Part shown: piece by piece, positions 54,576 to 64,000 of the stretch
Numbering within the stretch: the first letter of the stretch is position 1
Layout of the letters: each line of letters opens with the position of its first letter
DNA from: Legionella bozemanae
GTDB taxonomy: Bacteria > Pseudomonadota > Gammaproteobacteria > Legionellales > Legionellaceae
Reading direction: 5' to 3'
Length of the DNA: 64,000 bases
Assembly: GCF_001648595.1 (NCBI RefSeq)
Contig: NZ_LBAW01000014.1
Span: 1 to 64,000, forward strand
Position numbers and translations under genes: made by a program
The notes under the pieces: model-generated
What the model was told of the DNA's origin: nothing
Database searches by the model: none
Seen by the model: only the letters and a program-made list of their open reading frames with translations

Positions 54576-57500
54576 CTAATAGACTAAAATTCCTGTGCCT
54601 TGAACTTCATGTTCATCATGCACGACAGAGGGCGCAGCCACATCTCTTTTTTCTGAGATCGCTGCTTCTTCACCAATTAAGCTCGCTTCATAACATAACA
54701 GTTCGCTTGTTTTGAAGAATCGTCGTGTTTGATAACGTGTTTTTTGGCGCTCTTCTTTTTCAATTTTCTCAATAATCGGAGCCGTTTCCAAAAGTTCTTT
54801 CTCTATTCCTGCAACGCATTGTTTGGATGCTTCATCAAGATAAGATGCAAGATCTTGTTTGATTTGGATTAGAAGTTTTGCTATAAGTTCAGTTCTTTTT
54901 CTATCTAACCCGGCATTATGGTCATTTAATGCATCCATACACTCACTTTCTTCTTCTTGAATAAAAGATAAATTTTCTCTAAGTTCTGCAAGTTGATTTT
55001 GAAAGGAATGGATTTCTCTTTGTCGGAGATAAGTTATACCTCTTAACTTAATGCCCTCCATATAGCTACAATCATTTTCTTTCATACGTTTGTCTGCTGC
55101 AGTAATGATTTTTTCAGTGTCTAATATTTCTTCTTGTTTGAGACGAATTTGTTCATTAGCATCCTGTATCCTTGCTTTAATTTTATCAAGATCGCTTTGG
55201 ATTTTTGATTGTTCATTAATAGAAACGATAATACCTATATCAGCTTCTTTACCTAAAATTGTGTTGAGTCGACTTTGATCTACAGGGTTTAGTTTCCAAT
55301 TCCAACGCTTCAGTTCGTCCACATATTCCAATTTTTGTCTCATTAAATCAGGTAACTCACTGCGATCAATATCTAAACTACTCCAATCAAGAGTTAAAAG
55401 TTCTTTTAATCTAAATAATTTCTCAAATGCGGGGCGTTTTCGCGCGGGCAGTATTTCAATTACTTCAGCATTAGCTAACTTAAGAAGAGCATCTTTATTT
55501 TCCTCAAGAGCTGCTCGAATTTTTCTGAGATCACTTCGTTCTGCTTCTACTCGGGTTAGGAAAGAGGATTGATATCCAGTAAATCCTTCTTGCAACGGTG
55601 CATCCTCAACTTGTAGTTCTATATAGGATTGCATGCCATCACTACCACTTTGAATACGTACCTGCTTTGGATTTATTTTTAATAAGGTAGCCAATTGGGT
55701 CTGTTTTTGCGCAAATAGACTTTCTTGAATGTCTTGAGTAAGTCCATCGGCTTTATCCAATTCCTCGAGAGAGTGTAAAAGTTGTTTTTTTAAAGCATTA
55801 AGTTGGCTTAAATAGGGATGATATGCTTTATACGAGCTAAAACGTACGGTTGCTTCATATAACTCCTGCACAATATGGCATGGATTGTTTTCGCTTTGAT
55901 GGCTTATTTCAAGTAGTGTTTTTTTCATATGCTCCCAAGTCGGATCATAAGTATTGAAAAAATAAGGCGAGGTATTTGTCACCAATCTACGGCATGCAGC
56001 AATTTGGTGTTCTGAAACTGCCTTATCATGACATTTTTGCCTAAAGTCAAGATCACAATAGGGCGCATTATTTAATGAATCAATGGCATCTAACGCATCA
56101 TTAATCACATTTCGAGGGGATAAGTGCCTTATTGAAAACAGATATTTATCTTTTAAAATGACTCTGTGTTGTTGAAGGGCAGCATAGAGTTTCTGAATTT
56201 TGTCTTTGTCCTGAGGTGAGTTAATTAAATCCTCAGCCAAGGTATAAATATTCAAAGCAGCTTTTTTGGCTACAGTTCGTTCAACGAGAGCATGAAAGGG
56301 AACTGGATTTTCATGTACCCAAGCAAATTCATTAAGTAAATGTTGGGCCAGTTTCTTCATAATTTCTTCGTTATATGTCTTTTGCAAGCTACTTAAGCTT
56401 GGATTTTCGGGTAAGCTTAAATTTCGATAAAGGGTTGAAAAAGTAAGAACTAAGCCTTGAATTTTAAATTGTTCAACGAGCGGAAATTTCGTTAAATCAG
56501 CACAGTACTCTATAAGCAAGGGACTGATCTGGGCTAATAATTCCTCAATTTCTTTACCATCGGCTTTCATTAATTTTTTTTGATAAAATTGAATGATACT
56601 TTCAGTAACTTCTTGTTTTTCTTTGCGGTGCAATACCTTGTTTTTTTGTTCGATTAACTTATTAATTACTGTTCTAACTATTTCAGGGATAAAGGAGGGA
56701 TTTTGTGATGTATTTTTAGGAAAAAATATGTTTATAGCATCTGGATAAACAACGCAAAAATCTCCAATCAAATGAGGTAAAATTTGTTTGCTTTGCGCTA
56801 ATTCTAAATCACTTTTTTCTTGGCCTGTGGGCTTGGCATATTCTAGAACTGCACCTGCTTTATCAGCAATCACTGTTTCAAGATTTTGGTGCATTAATGC
56901 TTTTATTCCAGCGGTAAATGGTTTGCTTTTTTGTTGCAGCTTTACTTGAATATTTAATTCTTGAACGAAGTCCAATTGTTTTAAGTACTTAAGCCTTAGG
57001 GATTGCTCATGGCTTATATGAGTTGCTTTTTCTGCCTTAGTAGCCCATTTTTCCTCTCGAGCAGACTCCCAAAGTTTGCAGGTAGATTTTTTAAACTGGG
57101 CGATACTTTCATTAAGAGAAGTTTGCGATACATTTGGATCTTGTGAGCGAGTCAGTTCACTCAAAAGCATTTCACGCCATTGATAGAACTCGAATTGTAT
57201 TTGAGGATCATCAGGATAGAGTTCAAGGAGTAAGCTTTCCCATGCTTCAATTTGTTGCATCAAGACTTGCTGTACTTCATCGATGCTCTGAGTATATATT
57301 CTATCAACTGTTTCCTGTAATTGGATTTTCTCTCTTAATACTTCGACTGTATGTTCATTAATACGTTGCCGAGTCCAAGGAAAAACATAATAAAAAAACT
57401 TATTGAGTAAATCTTCAGGTGGTTTTACTTGATAAATTGGTAACCATTCACCGGGTTTTCCATTACGAGCAGTACGACCGGGAATCTGGGTGGTCATTCT

Positions 57501-60500
57501 CACTGTATCAAGATAAGTTTGTATTACAAATAAACCTTTAGGATGATCTGTCTTGATGTCTATTCCTTTTGCAAGCATTGCTGTACCTACAGTTATGGTA
57601 TTGACTTGACCTGCTTGCTTAATGATCTTATCCAGTTCCCCAGGGGTTTCCTTTCCGGTAATAGTCTGAATTATAAGTCCTTGTTTTTTATAGATTTCTA
57701 AACTTTTTCCGATTGCTTGTGCTTCATCAAAATCTTCATTAATAATAAGGATAGGTTGAGTTTGAGTACGACTCCATTCTTCAATGGCATTTTTTCTTTC
57801 AGTAATTAAACGTTCATATTCATCGTTGGTTTGGATATCTTCAGTAGGATCAATCTTCATCATGGTTGGTGTTACAGGACATTTGATTTTGGCAAATGTC
57901 TCATGTATTGCTTTGATGGTTTGTTCGCGATTTAAAGTAAAAATCGGATCATGATCGATGCGTTTGTCTCCAGCATGAGGCGCTATACTGAGCGCTTGAG
58001 TTCCCAGTGATGTATCTAAACTTTCCAGCTCCTGTTTATCTCCCGGGGTTGCTGAAATTCCAAGCAAACGCCCTAAGGTCTTTTGGAAAAATTTAATTAG
58101 TCCTTGCGCAGATTGGCTGGCAAGTACTGAAGGAACAGGATCAATAACAATATACTGGGCTTGATCTTTAGATTCAGCTTTTAGCCGGGCCTGTAACGCT
58201 TGTTGTACTTCTTCAGTGAAAATTGAACCTGCTTTAGGAGTACTGCGAATTAGAGGGACGCAGGCAATTTTTTTAGTAATTTCTTGACCTGCTTCATCCT
58301 TTTCCTTGATAGGTTGCATTATGAAATGCTTATTTTCAGAAAGAGTTGCGGCAATACAGCTGGCATGTATCCATTGTTTCAATTGTGTGTTACTTGAAGC
58401 CATTAAATGATTTAGTTTTTCAATATCGCCGTTAAATTGCTCGTTAATTTGTTTGTTGAGAAACAATCGGAATTCCTCCAGATCCTCATCTTCATCCCAC
58501 ACCTTCCCGCGTGCTGGGTCATTATTACGGAATGCTGGTAAATTGATGAATTGGTAGGCTAGAGGATAAATCCATTGAGCAGGGTTGTCAGCATGAGTGG
58601 ATTCGGCTTCTGCAACTAATTTATAAAGTGTTAATTGATCTAAAAGTGCATCATCAGATTCATCTAAAACAATATGCACAGGACCATTCGTTGCAAGTAA
58701 TTTTTCTTTTTTGGCTATTTTAGCAGCTAAATGGAAACTGGCCATATCTTCAACGGTGGAGCAGTTGATTCCATTAGGTTGAAATGCTTCAGTAGGGGTA
58801 TTACCTTGAATGAGTGCAGATGGAATTCCCAAAAAATTAAAAAAAGGTTCACAATTGTTCTCATAATCCCGAGTCAACAAAGTTGAATTGGCGGTCCATT
58901 GAACAACAGTGCCGCCTTGCGCCCACTGCAGAACAGAAAGCATTGGCGTATTAAGACTTTTTCCTTCCCCAGTTTTGATACGCATTAATAAATTAGATGA
59001 CGGATCTTCTAATGCAAGCAACAGGATGAGCATTTGTGTGGTATTCGGAAATAAACCTGTAGTTCGAAAGTAGATTTCTCTTAAATAAGCTAAAAGCTTC
59101 AGATGGGTTACTTCTCTTTGTTCAGGACTAGATTTTGAGCGCAGTTGTTGCAGCAATATGCTCGCATTTTCTTTTAAATCCTGACGTGAGGAGGTAGTTA
59201 GATTTTTTAAACCTGTAAAATCTCCAGGTTTTAATGGGTCAGTGTAACCCAATGTTTCAATAAAAGTTAATTGGCGTGCTAGTTTCATTTGCAACGCATG
59301 AGGGAAATCTGTTTCATGCAATAAATCTCGCAAATTTTCTAAAGCATATTTTATCCGATCTGTTGCAAATTGCTGAGCTAAGTCCCTTTCTTCACCATTT
59401 TTAGCAAAAGGATTTGTGTCAAAGCTTAAACAATAAGCATGAAGTTTTTCAGAGTCATGCGCGCGTAATGCAGTGTTAAGACTTTGTGCGTTGGGGTAGG
59501 GTGAGGTGGCAAATAACTTAAAGACCCGAGCGACATCATCCGCAGAGCGTCTTCCTAAACCTTTAGTGACTTCCAGCAAAGCGCGTAAATTTACCGTGGA
59601 GTCTTTTTTATTTTTAGCTAATCCAGTTAGAATTGCGGCAATTTTTATCCTGCTTTCAGGTTTGATTTGCTCTAATTGCTGAAGAATTTGAGGATAGGTA
59701 TTCAGATTTGAATGATCCTGAACGGCTTTATTGAGTAAGGCAATGCAAAGTTCAGTTTGTTCTGGATTGTGAGTTAAGAATGATTGAATATTTTGGATGA
59801 CTTCTTGAATGTGCTCTGAATTTGTATCTGGTAATCCTAAAATTTGAATAATTTGTTTAATAATTAATGACTTGGTCTGTTGCAGTAGTTCCGATTTTTT
59901 GAATTCATTTAATGCAGCAAGCGGGAAAGAAGTAGTACTTTTCAAATTATGAGCCATACTCATTTTGAAAAACATAATTTGCGTATCTAACTCAAGATCT
60001 GATAATTTAAAGAGTTCAGTTATACCCTTGACTGCTCGTTCAATCGCAGCATTATCTGCATGGGGTTGCTCCTCTAAAGCTTGGGTTGTCAGCTTTAAAT
60101 AGAGATCCAGTCTGTCTGGGCTTTCTTTGATGAGCTGATTAACTAAAATTTGTTTTTGTTTGTAACTTAGACGAGCTAAATTTCCAGTGTTAAGTTGTTT
60201 GTAGATTTTATTGAATTGCTGAGGAAGCCGGTCATGAAGATCAATGAGCAAGTTGAGATAATTTGCAATCGATTCAATTTTGTCTTTATAGTTTTGGAGC
60301 GTTAGATCAGAAGGGGCGTTTTCATCCAGTACTGCAGCATCGTCAAGGACGCTTTTGTCAAACTCAGGATCCTGTGTATTTAGCTGTAATAATGTCTTTC
60401 TCAAAGCAGGCAATACTTTTTTCTGGACCAGTTCTTCTTTGAAAAAGAATGTTAAAGAATGCGTCTCATTAAAAGCTGCCATCCAGGAAAGACAGGTATT

Positions 60501-63359
60501 ATAATCCAGGTCTTTAACAATGAGTTTATTCTGAGGATTCTCAAAGAAAGCCTTCATTGGAGAGGCAATTAAGTTATGGACAGGAGCTAAAAGGGCAGCT
60601 AAAGTTTTTCCTGTAGTTTGATCGGTTTCTTTTCTTTTCCCAGTGAGCAAAAAGCTTAAAATATATTCTCCTTTCGTTTCCCCGACGAGGCGATACATTC
60701 CATTGAGCAATATAGGCTTTTTTTCCTCAAAAAAACGAAGTTTTTCAATGACTTGTGGAAATTGGGGATGAGGCTTCTGTAATAGAGTAACTAATTCATC
60801 TACTGCATCAAAAAGCGGCATCAATTCTTGATCCAGTTGATCGCGCAATGCTTTTGGGACAATGATACTTTGCAGATGTCTTTGCAGTGTTTTTTTTAAT
60901 GTTTTTATGTCAAAGATCGCGCTTCTTTTTTTAATCGCATCAACTAGAGCATCAACTATTAAATCATCAAGCTTGGAAATATCACCATTTCCAAGTACAC
61001 AGCCCGGGAAAGGGTTCATTTCAATGATGAGTGCCTTTAACCAGGCTTCCTGTTTTTCTAAAGTTTTACATTCATCAGGAATAATTTCTACTCCATTTGC
61101 GAGCCTATCCAATAGCCCTTGGATTTGTTCTATTTTAGGTAATGTTTGTGATTTTGAGAGATTGATTTGGCTTAAAGTACTTAATACGACGTGCAGAAAA
61201 ACTTCGCCTTTTTTATTTTGTACGTTTTGAATTGCTAATAATAAATTATCAATATTCTCTTGAGTTACATTGGGTTCATTAAGTTTTGCGAGTAATTTGA
61301 TAACTTCTGGAGTTAAGGCTCGGCGATTTTTTTCTAGTATCGCTGCAAAAGATGCAATAACCGACAGAGAAAACTGGTTTACTTCAGGAGCAGGATCTGT
61401 TTTTTGAATACGTTCTTGCAGTGTATTGAGTAGTTCAAATCCTTCATTTTCCATACATGAAACAAGTGGAGCAATGAAATCTTCTTTAAATTTTTTATCG
61501 GGAAATGCAGTTTTGAACTCAATACATTGATTCATTAATGCATTGAGTTGTGCAAATGAAGGGTTGGGCTTGAATTTAAAGCCTCGTGAAAATGCTTGCA
61601 GTAAATCACTTCGATCATTGGGATCCAACTTTTGCAGTGAATGAATGCAGCTTTTTAAAGTTTCTTTCCATTGTGCGGAACTTAGAACAGCCTTATCTGT
61701 AAAAGCACACGTTAAAATAAACGTGAGTTGATTTTTTTGAACTGTGGACCAAGAAACGAGTTTCTCTATTTCAAGAAGCTGCTCCTGGATGTCGGGCAAT
61801 CTGATCTCAGCCTTCCAATGCCGTCCCATGTATCGAAATAACCAGGGCTTAAGCTCAAGGTGTTCGTCGTTGATTTGTGGATAAATGAGCTCCGGATCGG
61901 TAATGGTGTCTTCAGGATTTTCAATTTTCATACATGAAGCAACTTGCTTAAATTGCTCTGAAGCAGGTTTTTGCACCATGGCATAATGAACGCCGGTTGC
62001 CCCCCAATTGAGTTCCGTCAAAGAAAGGCACTGTTCTTGTGGGTTTTTAGCATGCTCTATAACATCCACCACCCGATTTAAGGTAATAAGCAAATGTCCT
62101 TGATGGTTAATCGGACACGGATTGGGTAAAGTCAGATTTTTTTCTGCAATTCGAGGAAGAAAAACTTGCGTATAGGCATCAAAAAAAGTATTAAAATCAA
62201 AGCTGTTTTTGTCATATTTAAGATGGTTAGCAACCAGTTTGTTCCACCATTCTCTTTGTTCTGCTGGAAGTTGGATTAATTTTTGAAGATTTTTAATTCC
62301 GCGAGTGCTCAATAATGAATTTTGTACTTCAGGGTTTTTGAGAAACTCAAGATTAATTTTTTTATTCAAACAGGCATGAAACAGCCTCACTAATAAAACA
62401 GTATGTGATTCACCTCCAAGTAGATATTGTTTGCAAAGCAATGGAATAATGAATTCGTCATGCTGTTGTGTCGAGAAAGCCGGTTCTGTTGCTCGGTACA
62501 ATTGAAGTAAGAACGTTTTAACATCGTTTTCATGTGCGCGTAACAAGCTGAACAATATATTTTTTTGATCGGATGAGTACTTAGTTTCCAATAGGAGGGA
62601 AAGCGTTTGTCGAGAGAGATTAGGAAGTATCGTTGTTGCTTCTTCAAGCGAAGGTAATGTTAAGGATTCTAATTTTTTGAGTATTGGGGCCAACGCAGAA
62701 GGGAGCCTTTTAGGTGCATCAGTATAACAAAGCGCTTTTTTATCTTTGTTAATATAGAATCCTTTAGGAAGATTACTGGGGATAATACCATCATTAAAGG
62801 CATAACCATGTTCTTTTATGATGGGGATGGCTGATTTTTGTAGATTTTCAATGCCTAATGCCCTGAGTTGTTTGAGCAATTCAGGAAGATCAGGTAATTC
62901 AATAGGAACCAGATTGAGATCAGGGCTTCCTATAAGTTCACTCTGTTCAAGATGAATGCTTTTTTGAACGCTTGGTGGTTTAGGTAAAAGAATACTTCTT
63001 TGAATTTGAATGCGTGCACGAACAGCAGGTGACTTAGAATTCAGCACATACTTTAATGGGTTAATTTTCGGTGTGTTGGAAGTACTTTTAAGTAGGGTTT
63101 CTGCTGTCTTATCTAATACGGTCCGACGTGCAAGTAACGCGAGTCGATTTGATGTCTGCTGGCTTTCTGGAATTTTAAAAATAAAGAGACGTTTACGATT
63201 GTCGTTAATAAAGTGTAATAGGCTATCAATATCTTTTTCAGAGAACTGTTGTGGATCAAGTTCAATTTCTAAGGGCGTGTAGTTTATTTCAGTTTCGTAT
63301 GTAGTAATTAGATTTTCTAGTAAGGATTGAAGGTATTTATTTTGTGAGTATTGGGGCAC
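54576..63359 (-). CDS. Giant SecA-like DEAD motor protein, about 2,927 residues
   Basis: No full-length family is recognised. The central part (about 1440-2010) matches the nucleotide-binding core of SecA-type DEAD ATPases: Walker A MRIKTGEGKSL with K1467 (SecA has EMKTGEGKT), then RDYENNCEPFFNFLGI as in SecA's LFEFLGL, Walker B VLDESDD with D1566, a motif-III-like GISATPG near 1769, TAMLAKGIDIK near 1930 and GRTARNGKPG near 1962 (SecA GRSGRQGDPG). The SecA zinc tail is absent. Flanks are ~1,440 N-terminal and ~910 C-terminal helical residues with a coiled coil at about 2716-2783. No signal peptide or membrane helix. I use GTG 63359, 7 nt after AGGAG; TTG at 63389 lies upstream. A promoter with PmrA-like repeats precedes it. 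Probably a motor-containing Dot/Icm effector or envelope/transport ATPase. Confidence 0.75.
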   Translation of the reverse strand: MPQYSQNKYLQSLLENLITTYETEINYTPLEIELDPQQFSEKDIDSLLHFINDNRKRLFIFKIPESQQTSNRLALLARRTVLDKTAETLLKSTSNTPKINPLKYVLNSKSPAVRARIQIQRSILLPKPPSVQKSIHLEQSELIGSPDLNLVPIELPDLPELLKQLRALGIENLQKSAIPIIKEHGYAFNDGIIPSNLPKGFYINKDKKALCYTDAPKRLPSALAPILKKLESLTLPSLEEATTILPNLSRQTLSLLLETKYSSDQKNILFSLLRAHENDVKTFLLQLYRATEPAFSTQQHDEFIIPLLCKQYLLGGESHTVLLVRLFHACLNKKINLEFLKNPEVQNSLLSTRGIKNLQKLIQLPAEQREWWNKLVANHLKYDKNSFDFNTFFDAYTQVFLPRIAEKNLTLPNPCPINHQGHLLITLNRVVDVIEHAKNPQEQCLSLTELNWGATGVHYAMVQKPASEQFKQVASCMKIENPEDTITDPELIYPQINDEHLELKPWLFRYMGRHWKAEIRLPDIQEQLLEIEKLVSWSTVQKNQLTFILTCAFTDKAVLSSAQWKETLKSCIHSLQKLDPNDRSDLLQAFSRGFKFKPNPSFAQLNALMNQCIEFKTAFPDKKFKEDFIAPLVSCMENEGFELLNTLQERIQKTDPAPEVNQFSLSVIASFAAILEKNRRALTPEVIKLLAKLNEPNVTQENIDNLLLAIQNVQNKKGEVFLHVVLSTLSQINLSKSQTLPKIEQIQGLLDRLANGVEIIPDECKTLEKQEAWLKALIIEMNPFPGCVLGNGDISKLDDLIVDALVDAIKKRSAIFDIKTLKKTLQRHLQSIIVPKALRDQLDQELMPLFDAVDELVTLLQKPHPQFPQVIEKLRFFEEKKPILLNGMYRLVGETKGEYILSFLLTGKRKETDQTTGKTLAALLAPVHNLIASPMKAFFENPQNKLIVKDLDYNTCLSWMAAFNETHSLTFFFKEELVQKKVLPALRKTLLQLNTQDPEFDKSVLDDAAVLDENAPSDLTLQNYKDKIESIANYLNLLIDLHDRLPQQFNKIYKQLNTGNLARLSYKQKQILVNQLIKESPDRLDLYLKLTTQALEEQPHADNAAIERAVKGITELFKLSDLELDTQIMFFKMSMAHNLKSTTSFPLAALNEFKKSELLQQTKSLIIKQIIQILGLPDTNSEHIQEVIQNIQSFLTHNPEQTELCIALLNKAVQDHSNLNTYPQILQQLEQIKPESRIKIAAILTGLAKNKKDSTVNLRALLEVTKGLGRRSADDVARVFKLFATSPYPNAQSLNTALRAHDSEKLHAYCLSFDTNPFAKNGEERDLAQQFATDRIKYALENLRDLLHETDFPHALQMKLARQLTFIETLGYTDPLKPGDFTGLKNLTTSSRQDLKENASILLQQLRSKSSPEQREVTHLKLLAYLREIYFRTTGLFPNTTQMLILLLALEDPSSNLLMRIKTGEGKSLNTPMLSVLQWAQGGTVVQWTANSTLLTRDYENNCEPFFNFLGIPSALIQGNTPTEAFQPNGINCSTVEDMASFHLAAKIAKKEKLLATNGPVHIVLDESDDALLDQLTLYKLVAEAESTHADNPAQWIYPLAYQFINLPAFRNNDPARGKVWDEDEDLEEFRLFLNKQINEQFNGDIEKLNHLMASSNTQLKQWIHASCIAATLSENKHFIMQPIKEKDEAGQEITKKIACVPLIRSTPKAGSIFTEEVQQALQARLKAESKDQAQYIVIDPVPSVLASQSAQGLIKFFQKTLGRLLGISATPGDKQELESLDTSLGTQALSIAPHAGDKRIDHDPIFTLNREQTIKAIHETFAKIKCPVTPTMMKIDPTEDIQTNDEYERLITERKNAIEEWSRTQTQPILIINEDFDEAQAIGKSLEIYKKQGLIIQTITGKETPGELDKIIKQAGQVNTITVGTAMLAKGIDIKTDHPKGLFVIQTYLDTVRMTTQIPGRTARNGKPGEWLPIYQVKPPEDLLNKFFYYVFPWTRQRINEHTVEVLREKIQLQETVDRIYTQSIDEVQQVLMQQIEAWESLLLELYPDDPQIQFEFYQWREMLLSELTRSQDPNVSQTSLNESIAQFKKSTCKLWESAREEKWATKAEKATHISHEQSLRLKYLKQLDFVQELNIQVKLQQKSKPFTAGIKALMHQNLETVIADKAGAVLEYAKPTGQEKSDLELAQSKQILPHLIGDFCVVYPDAINIFFPKNTSQNPSFIPEIVRTVINKLIEQKNKVLHRKEKQEVTESIIQFYQKKLMKADGKEIEELLAQISPLLIEYCADLTKFPLVEQFKIQGLVLTFSTLYRNLSLPENPSLSSLQKTYNEEIMKKLAQHLLNEFAWVHENPVPFHALVERTVAKKAALNIYTLAEDLINSPQDKDKIQKLYAALQQHRVILKDKYLFSIRHLSPRNVINDALDAIDSLNNAPYCDLDFRQKCHDKAVSEHQIAACRRLVTNTSPYFFNTYDPTWEHMKKTLLEISHQSENNPCHIVQELYEATVRFSSYKAYHPYLSQLNALKKQLLHSLEELDKADGLTQDIQESLFAQKQTQLATLLKINPKQVRIQSGSDGMQSYIELQVEDAPLQEGFTGYQSSFLTRVEAERSDLRKIRAALEENKDALLKLANAEVIEILPARKRPAFEKLFRLKELLTLDWSSLDIDRSELPDLMRQKLEYVDELKRWNWKLNPVDQSRLNTILGKEADIGIIVSINEQSKIQSDLDKIKARIQDANEQIRLKQEEILDTEKIITAADKRMKENDCSYMEGIKLRGITYLRQREIHSFQNQLAELRENLSFIQEEESECMDALNDHNAGLDRKRTELIAKLLIQIKQDLASYLDEASKQCVAGIEKELLETAPIIEKIEKEERQKTRYQTRRFFKTSELLCYEASLIGEEAAISEKRDVAAPSVVHDEHEVQGTGILVY

Positions 63360-63390
63360 AGCAAAACTCCTAGAATCAAAAGAAATCAAG

Positions 63391-63423
63391 ATAATACATC
63401 GTAATTCTTAACAGGAGATTAAG
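63391..63423 (-). promoter_or_regulatory. Putative PmrA box and -10 of the giant gene
   Basis: On the reverse strand CTTAAT-N5/6-TTAAG (63423-63407) is two TTAA half-sites 11 bp apart, matching the spacing of the reported Legionella PmrA element (cTTAATatT-N2-cTTAATatT), although the second half-site and flanks deviate. TATTAT (63396-63391) lies about 10 bp downstream, so the box would cover the -35 position, as expected for an activator-dependent promoter. The transcript would start about 25-30 nt before the GTG at 63359. Confidence 0.45.
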
Positions 63424-63693
63424 CGTCAAAAATGCAATGAATGTATTCTTAATTTCGCTAATGGTGAACCGTATTATAATGAAAAAAAAAGAATATATAC
63501 AATGCGATATGTAAATAAATTATTCATATAATGAGCATTTTTTAAAGACTTTATTGCCTCAGTAATTTCTTTTTTATTTTTTCTTTGAAATAGCACCGGC
63601 ATTGATTTTTTATAAAAGAGATGGTTTAAAAACTTATTTCTCAGTATTTTTTCATTATGAGATAAACTTCTTTAGGAAAAGTGTAAAATTTAC
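63424..63693. other. AT-rich intergenic stretch
   Basis: Between the giant gene's regulatory region and the tRNA promoter. Very AT-rich with homopolymer A/T runs; no ORF, RNA gene or repeat that I can support. Confidence 0.4.
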
Positions 63694-63722
63694 TTGACAG
63701 ATCCTGGGTGGCTCATTAAACT
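63694..63722 (+). promoter_or_regulatory. Promoter of the tRNA array
   Basis: A perfect -35 TTGACA (63694-63699), 17-nt spacer and TAAACT -10 (63717-63722), followed by a GCG discriminator typical of stringently controlled stable-RNA promoters. The start would be near 63729, just before tRNA-Ala. Confidence 0.8.
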
Positions 63723-63736
63723 GCGAACCTAATTTT

Positions 63737-63810
<74 letters not shown>

Positions 63811-63812
<2 letters not shown>

Positions 63813-63833
63813 TCAACATCTTTGATGTTGATG
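63811..63833 (+). other. Perfect 10-bp hairpin between tRNA genes
   Basis: CATCAACATC (63811-63820), loop TTT, GATGTTGATG (63824-63833). It overlaps the CCA end of tRNA-Ala by two bases and extends by one further pair. It is likely a processing structure in the polycistronic tRNA precursor, or an attenuator; no T-run follows. Confidence 0.6.
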
Positions 63834-63847
63834 GGAAAACGTTCAAG

Positions 63848-63923
63848 GTCCCCATCGTCTAGCGGCCTAGGACACTGCCCTTTCACGGCGGTAACAGGGG
63901 TTCGAACCCCCTTGGGGACGCCA
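63848..63923 (+). tRNA. tRNA-Glu (anticodon TTC)
   Basis: 76 nt with encoded CCA. Acceptor GTCCCCA pairs with TGGGGAC; the anticodon loop CTTTCAC carries TTC; T-arm GGGGTTCGAACCCC. The D-arm GTCTAGCGGCCTAGGAC is the usual tRNA-Glu form. Its charging enzyme gltX is in this window. Confidence 0.97.
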
Positions 63924-63975
63924 TTGTTGGTGTTTGTAGTTTGTAGTATAATGTTGTAAGTTGTTAAAGATCCAG

Positions 63976-64000
63976 GTCCCCATCGTCTAGCGGCCTAGGA
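63976..64000 (+). tRNA. tRNA-Glu, second copy, truncated by the window end
   Basis: The last 25 nt reproduce the first 25 nt of the tRNA-Glu at 63848 exactly, including the flanking AG before it. It is the beginning of a tandem second tRNA-Glu gene that continues beyond the window. Confidence 0.85.

Noticed and set aside
54491-54715. 74-codon forward frame over the solo repeat
   Set aside because: It begins inside the repeat and runs into the 3' end of the giant gene on the opposite strand.

Overview
The window is AT-rich gammaproteobacterial DNA that reads as a Legionella or close relative. The genus-level evidence is a LetS-type tripartite sensor kinase, a bacterial ecto-NTPDase, several large eukaryote-like or helical ORFs of the kind secreted by Dot/Icm systems, and housekeeping genes (yggX, fdxA-yoaA-tsaB-ycaR, gltX, epmC, roxA, kdoO) of gamma type. 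No phage, complete insertion sequence or CRISPR array is visible. Species cannot be fixed from sequence alone.

Layout. 1-7.2 kb: yggX and a PilZ protein, then two large reverse-strand effector-like genes, one with a HipA/PI-kinase-like signature and one with a degenerate eukaryotic-type protein kinase core. 7.2-10.3 kb: compact forward operon fdxA-yoaA-tsaB-ycaR. 10.4-19.3 kb: APC permease, small ORF, bolA, type IV pilin with a near-consensus sigma-54 promoter, PPi-dependent phosphofructokinase, letS and divergent gltX. 19.4-25.5 kb: a 121-bp palindromic element, a secreted serine hydrolase, two effector-like unknowns (one with an alpha/beta-hydrolase elbow and membrane segments), a GST and an outer-membrane beta-barrel. 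25.6-32 kb: a one-module NRPS (A-PCP-C, no thioesterase) downstream of an MMPL exporter, a candidate natural-product locus. 32-39.8 kb: epmC, secreted NTPDase, EamA transporter, a tiny Cys/Gly-rich exported peptide, roxA, a Kef antiporter, ychJ and kdoO. 40.1-49.3 kb: translationally coupled MdtABC-type tripartite efflux operon with its own outer membrane factor. 49.6-54.5 kb: small accessory genes, a second hydrolase-like ORF and mtfA. 54.6-63.4 kb: one giant reverse-strand gene (about 2,930 residues) with a SecA-like DEAD motor core. 63.7-64 kb: a tRNA-Ala/tRNA-Glu array that runs off the window.

The most distinctive observations are (1) the giant SecA-like ATPase with an upstream PmrA-box-like repeat and -10 element, which suggests a regulated effector; (2) a family of ~80-bp palindromic repeats, one copy lying in frame inside the signal-peptide region of the efflux outer membrane factor and another supplying the C-terminus of MtfA; and (3) the two kinase-like effector candidates and the NRPS/MMPL pair. 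All functional assignments rest on motif reading without database searches.
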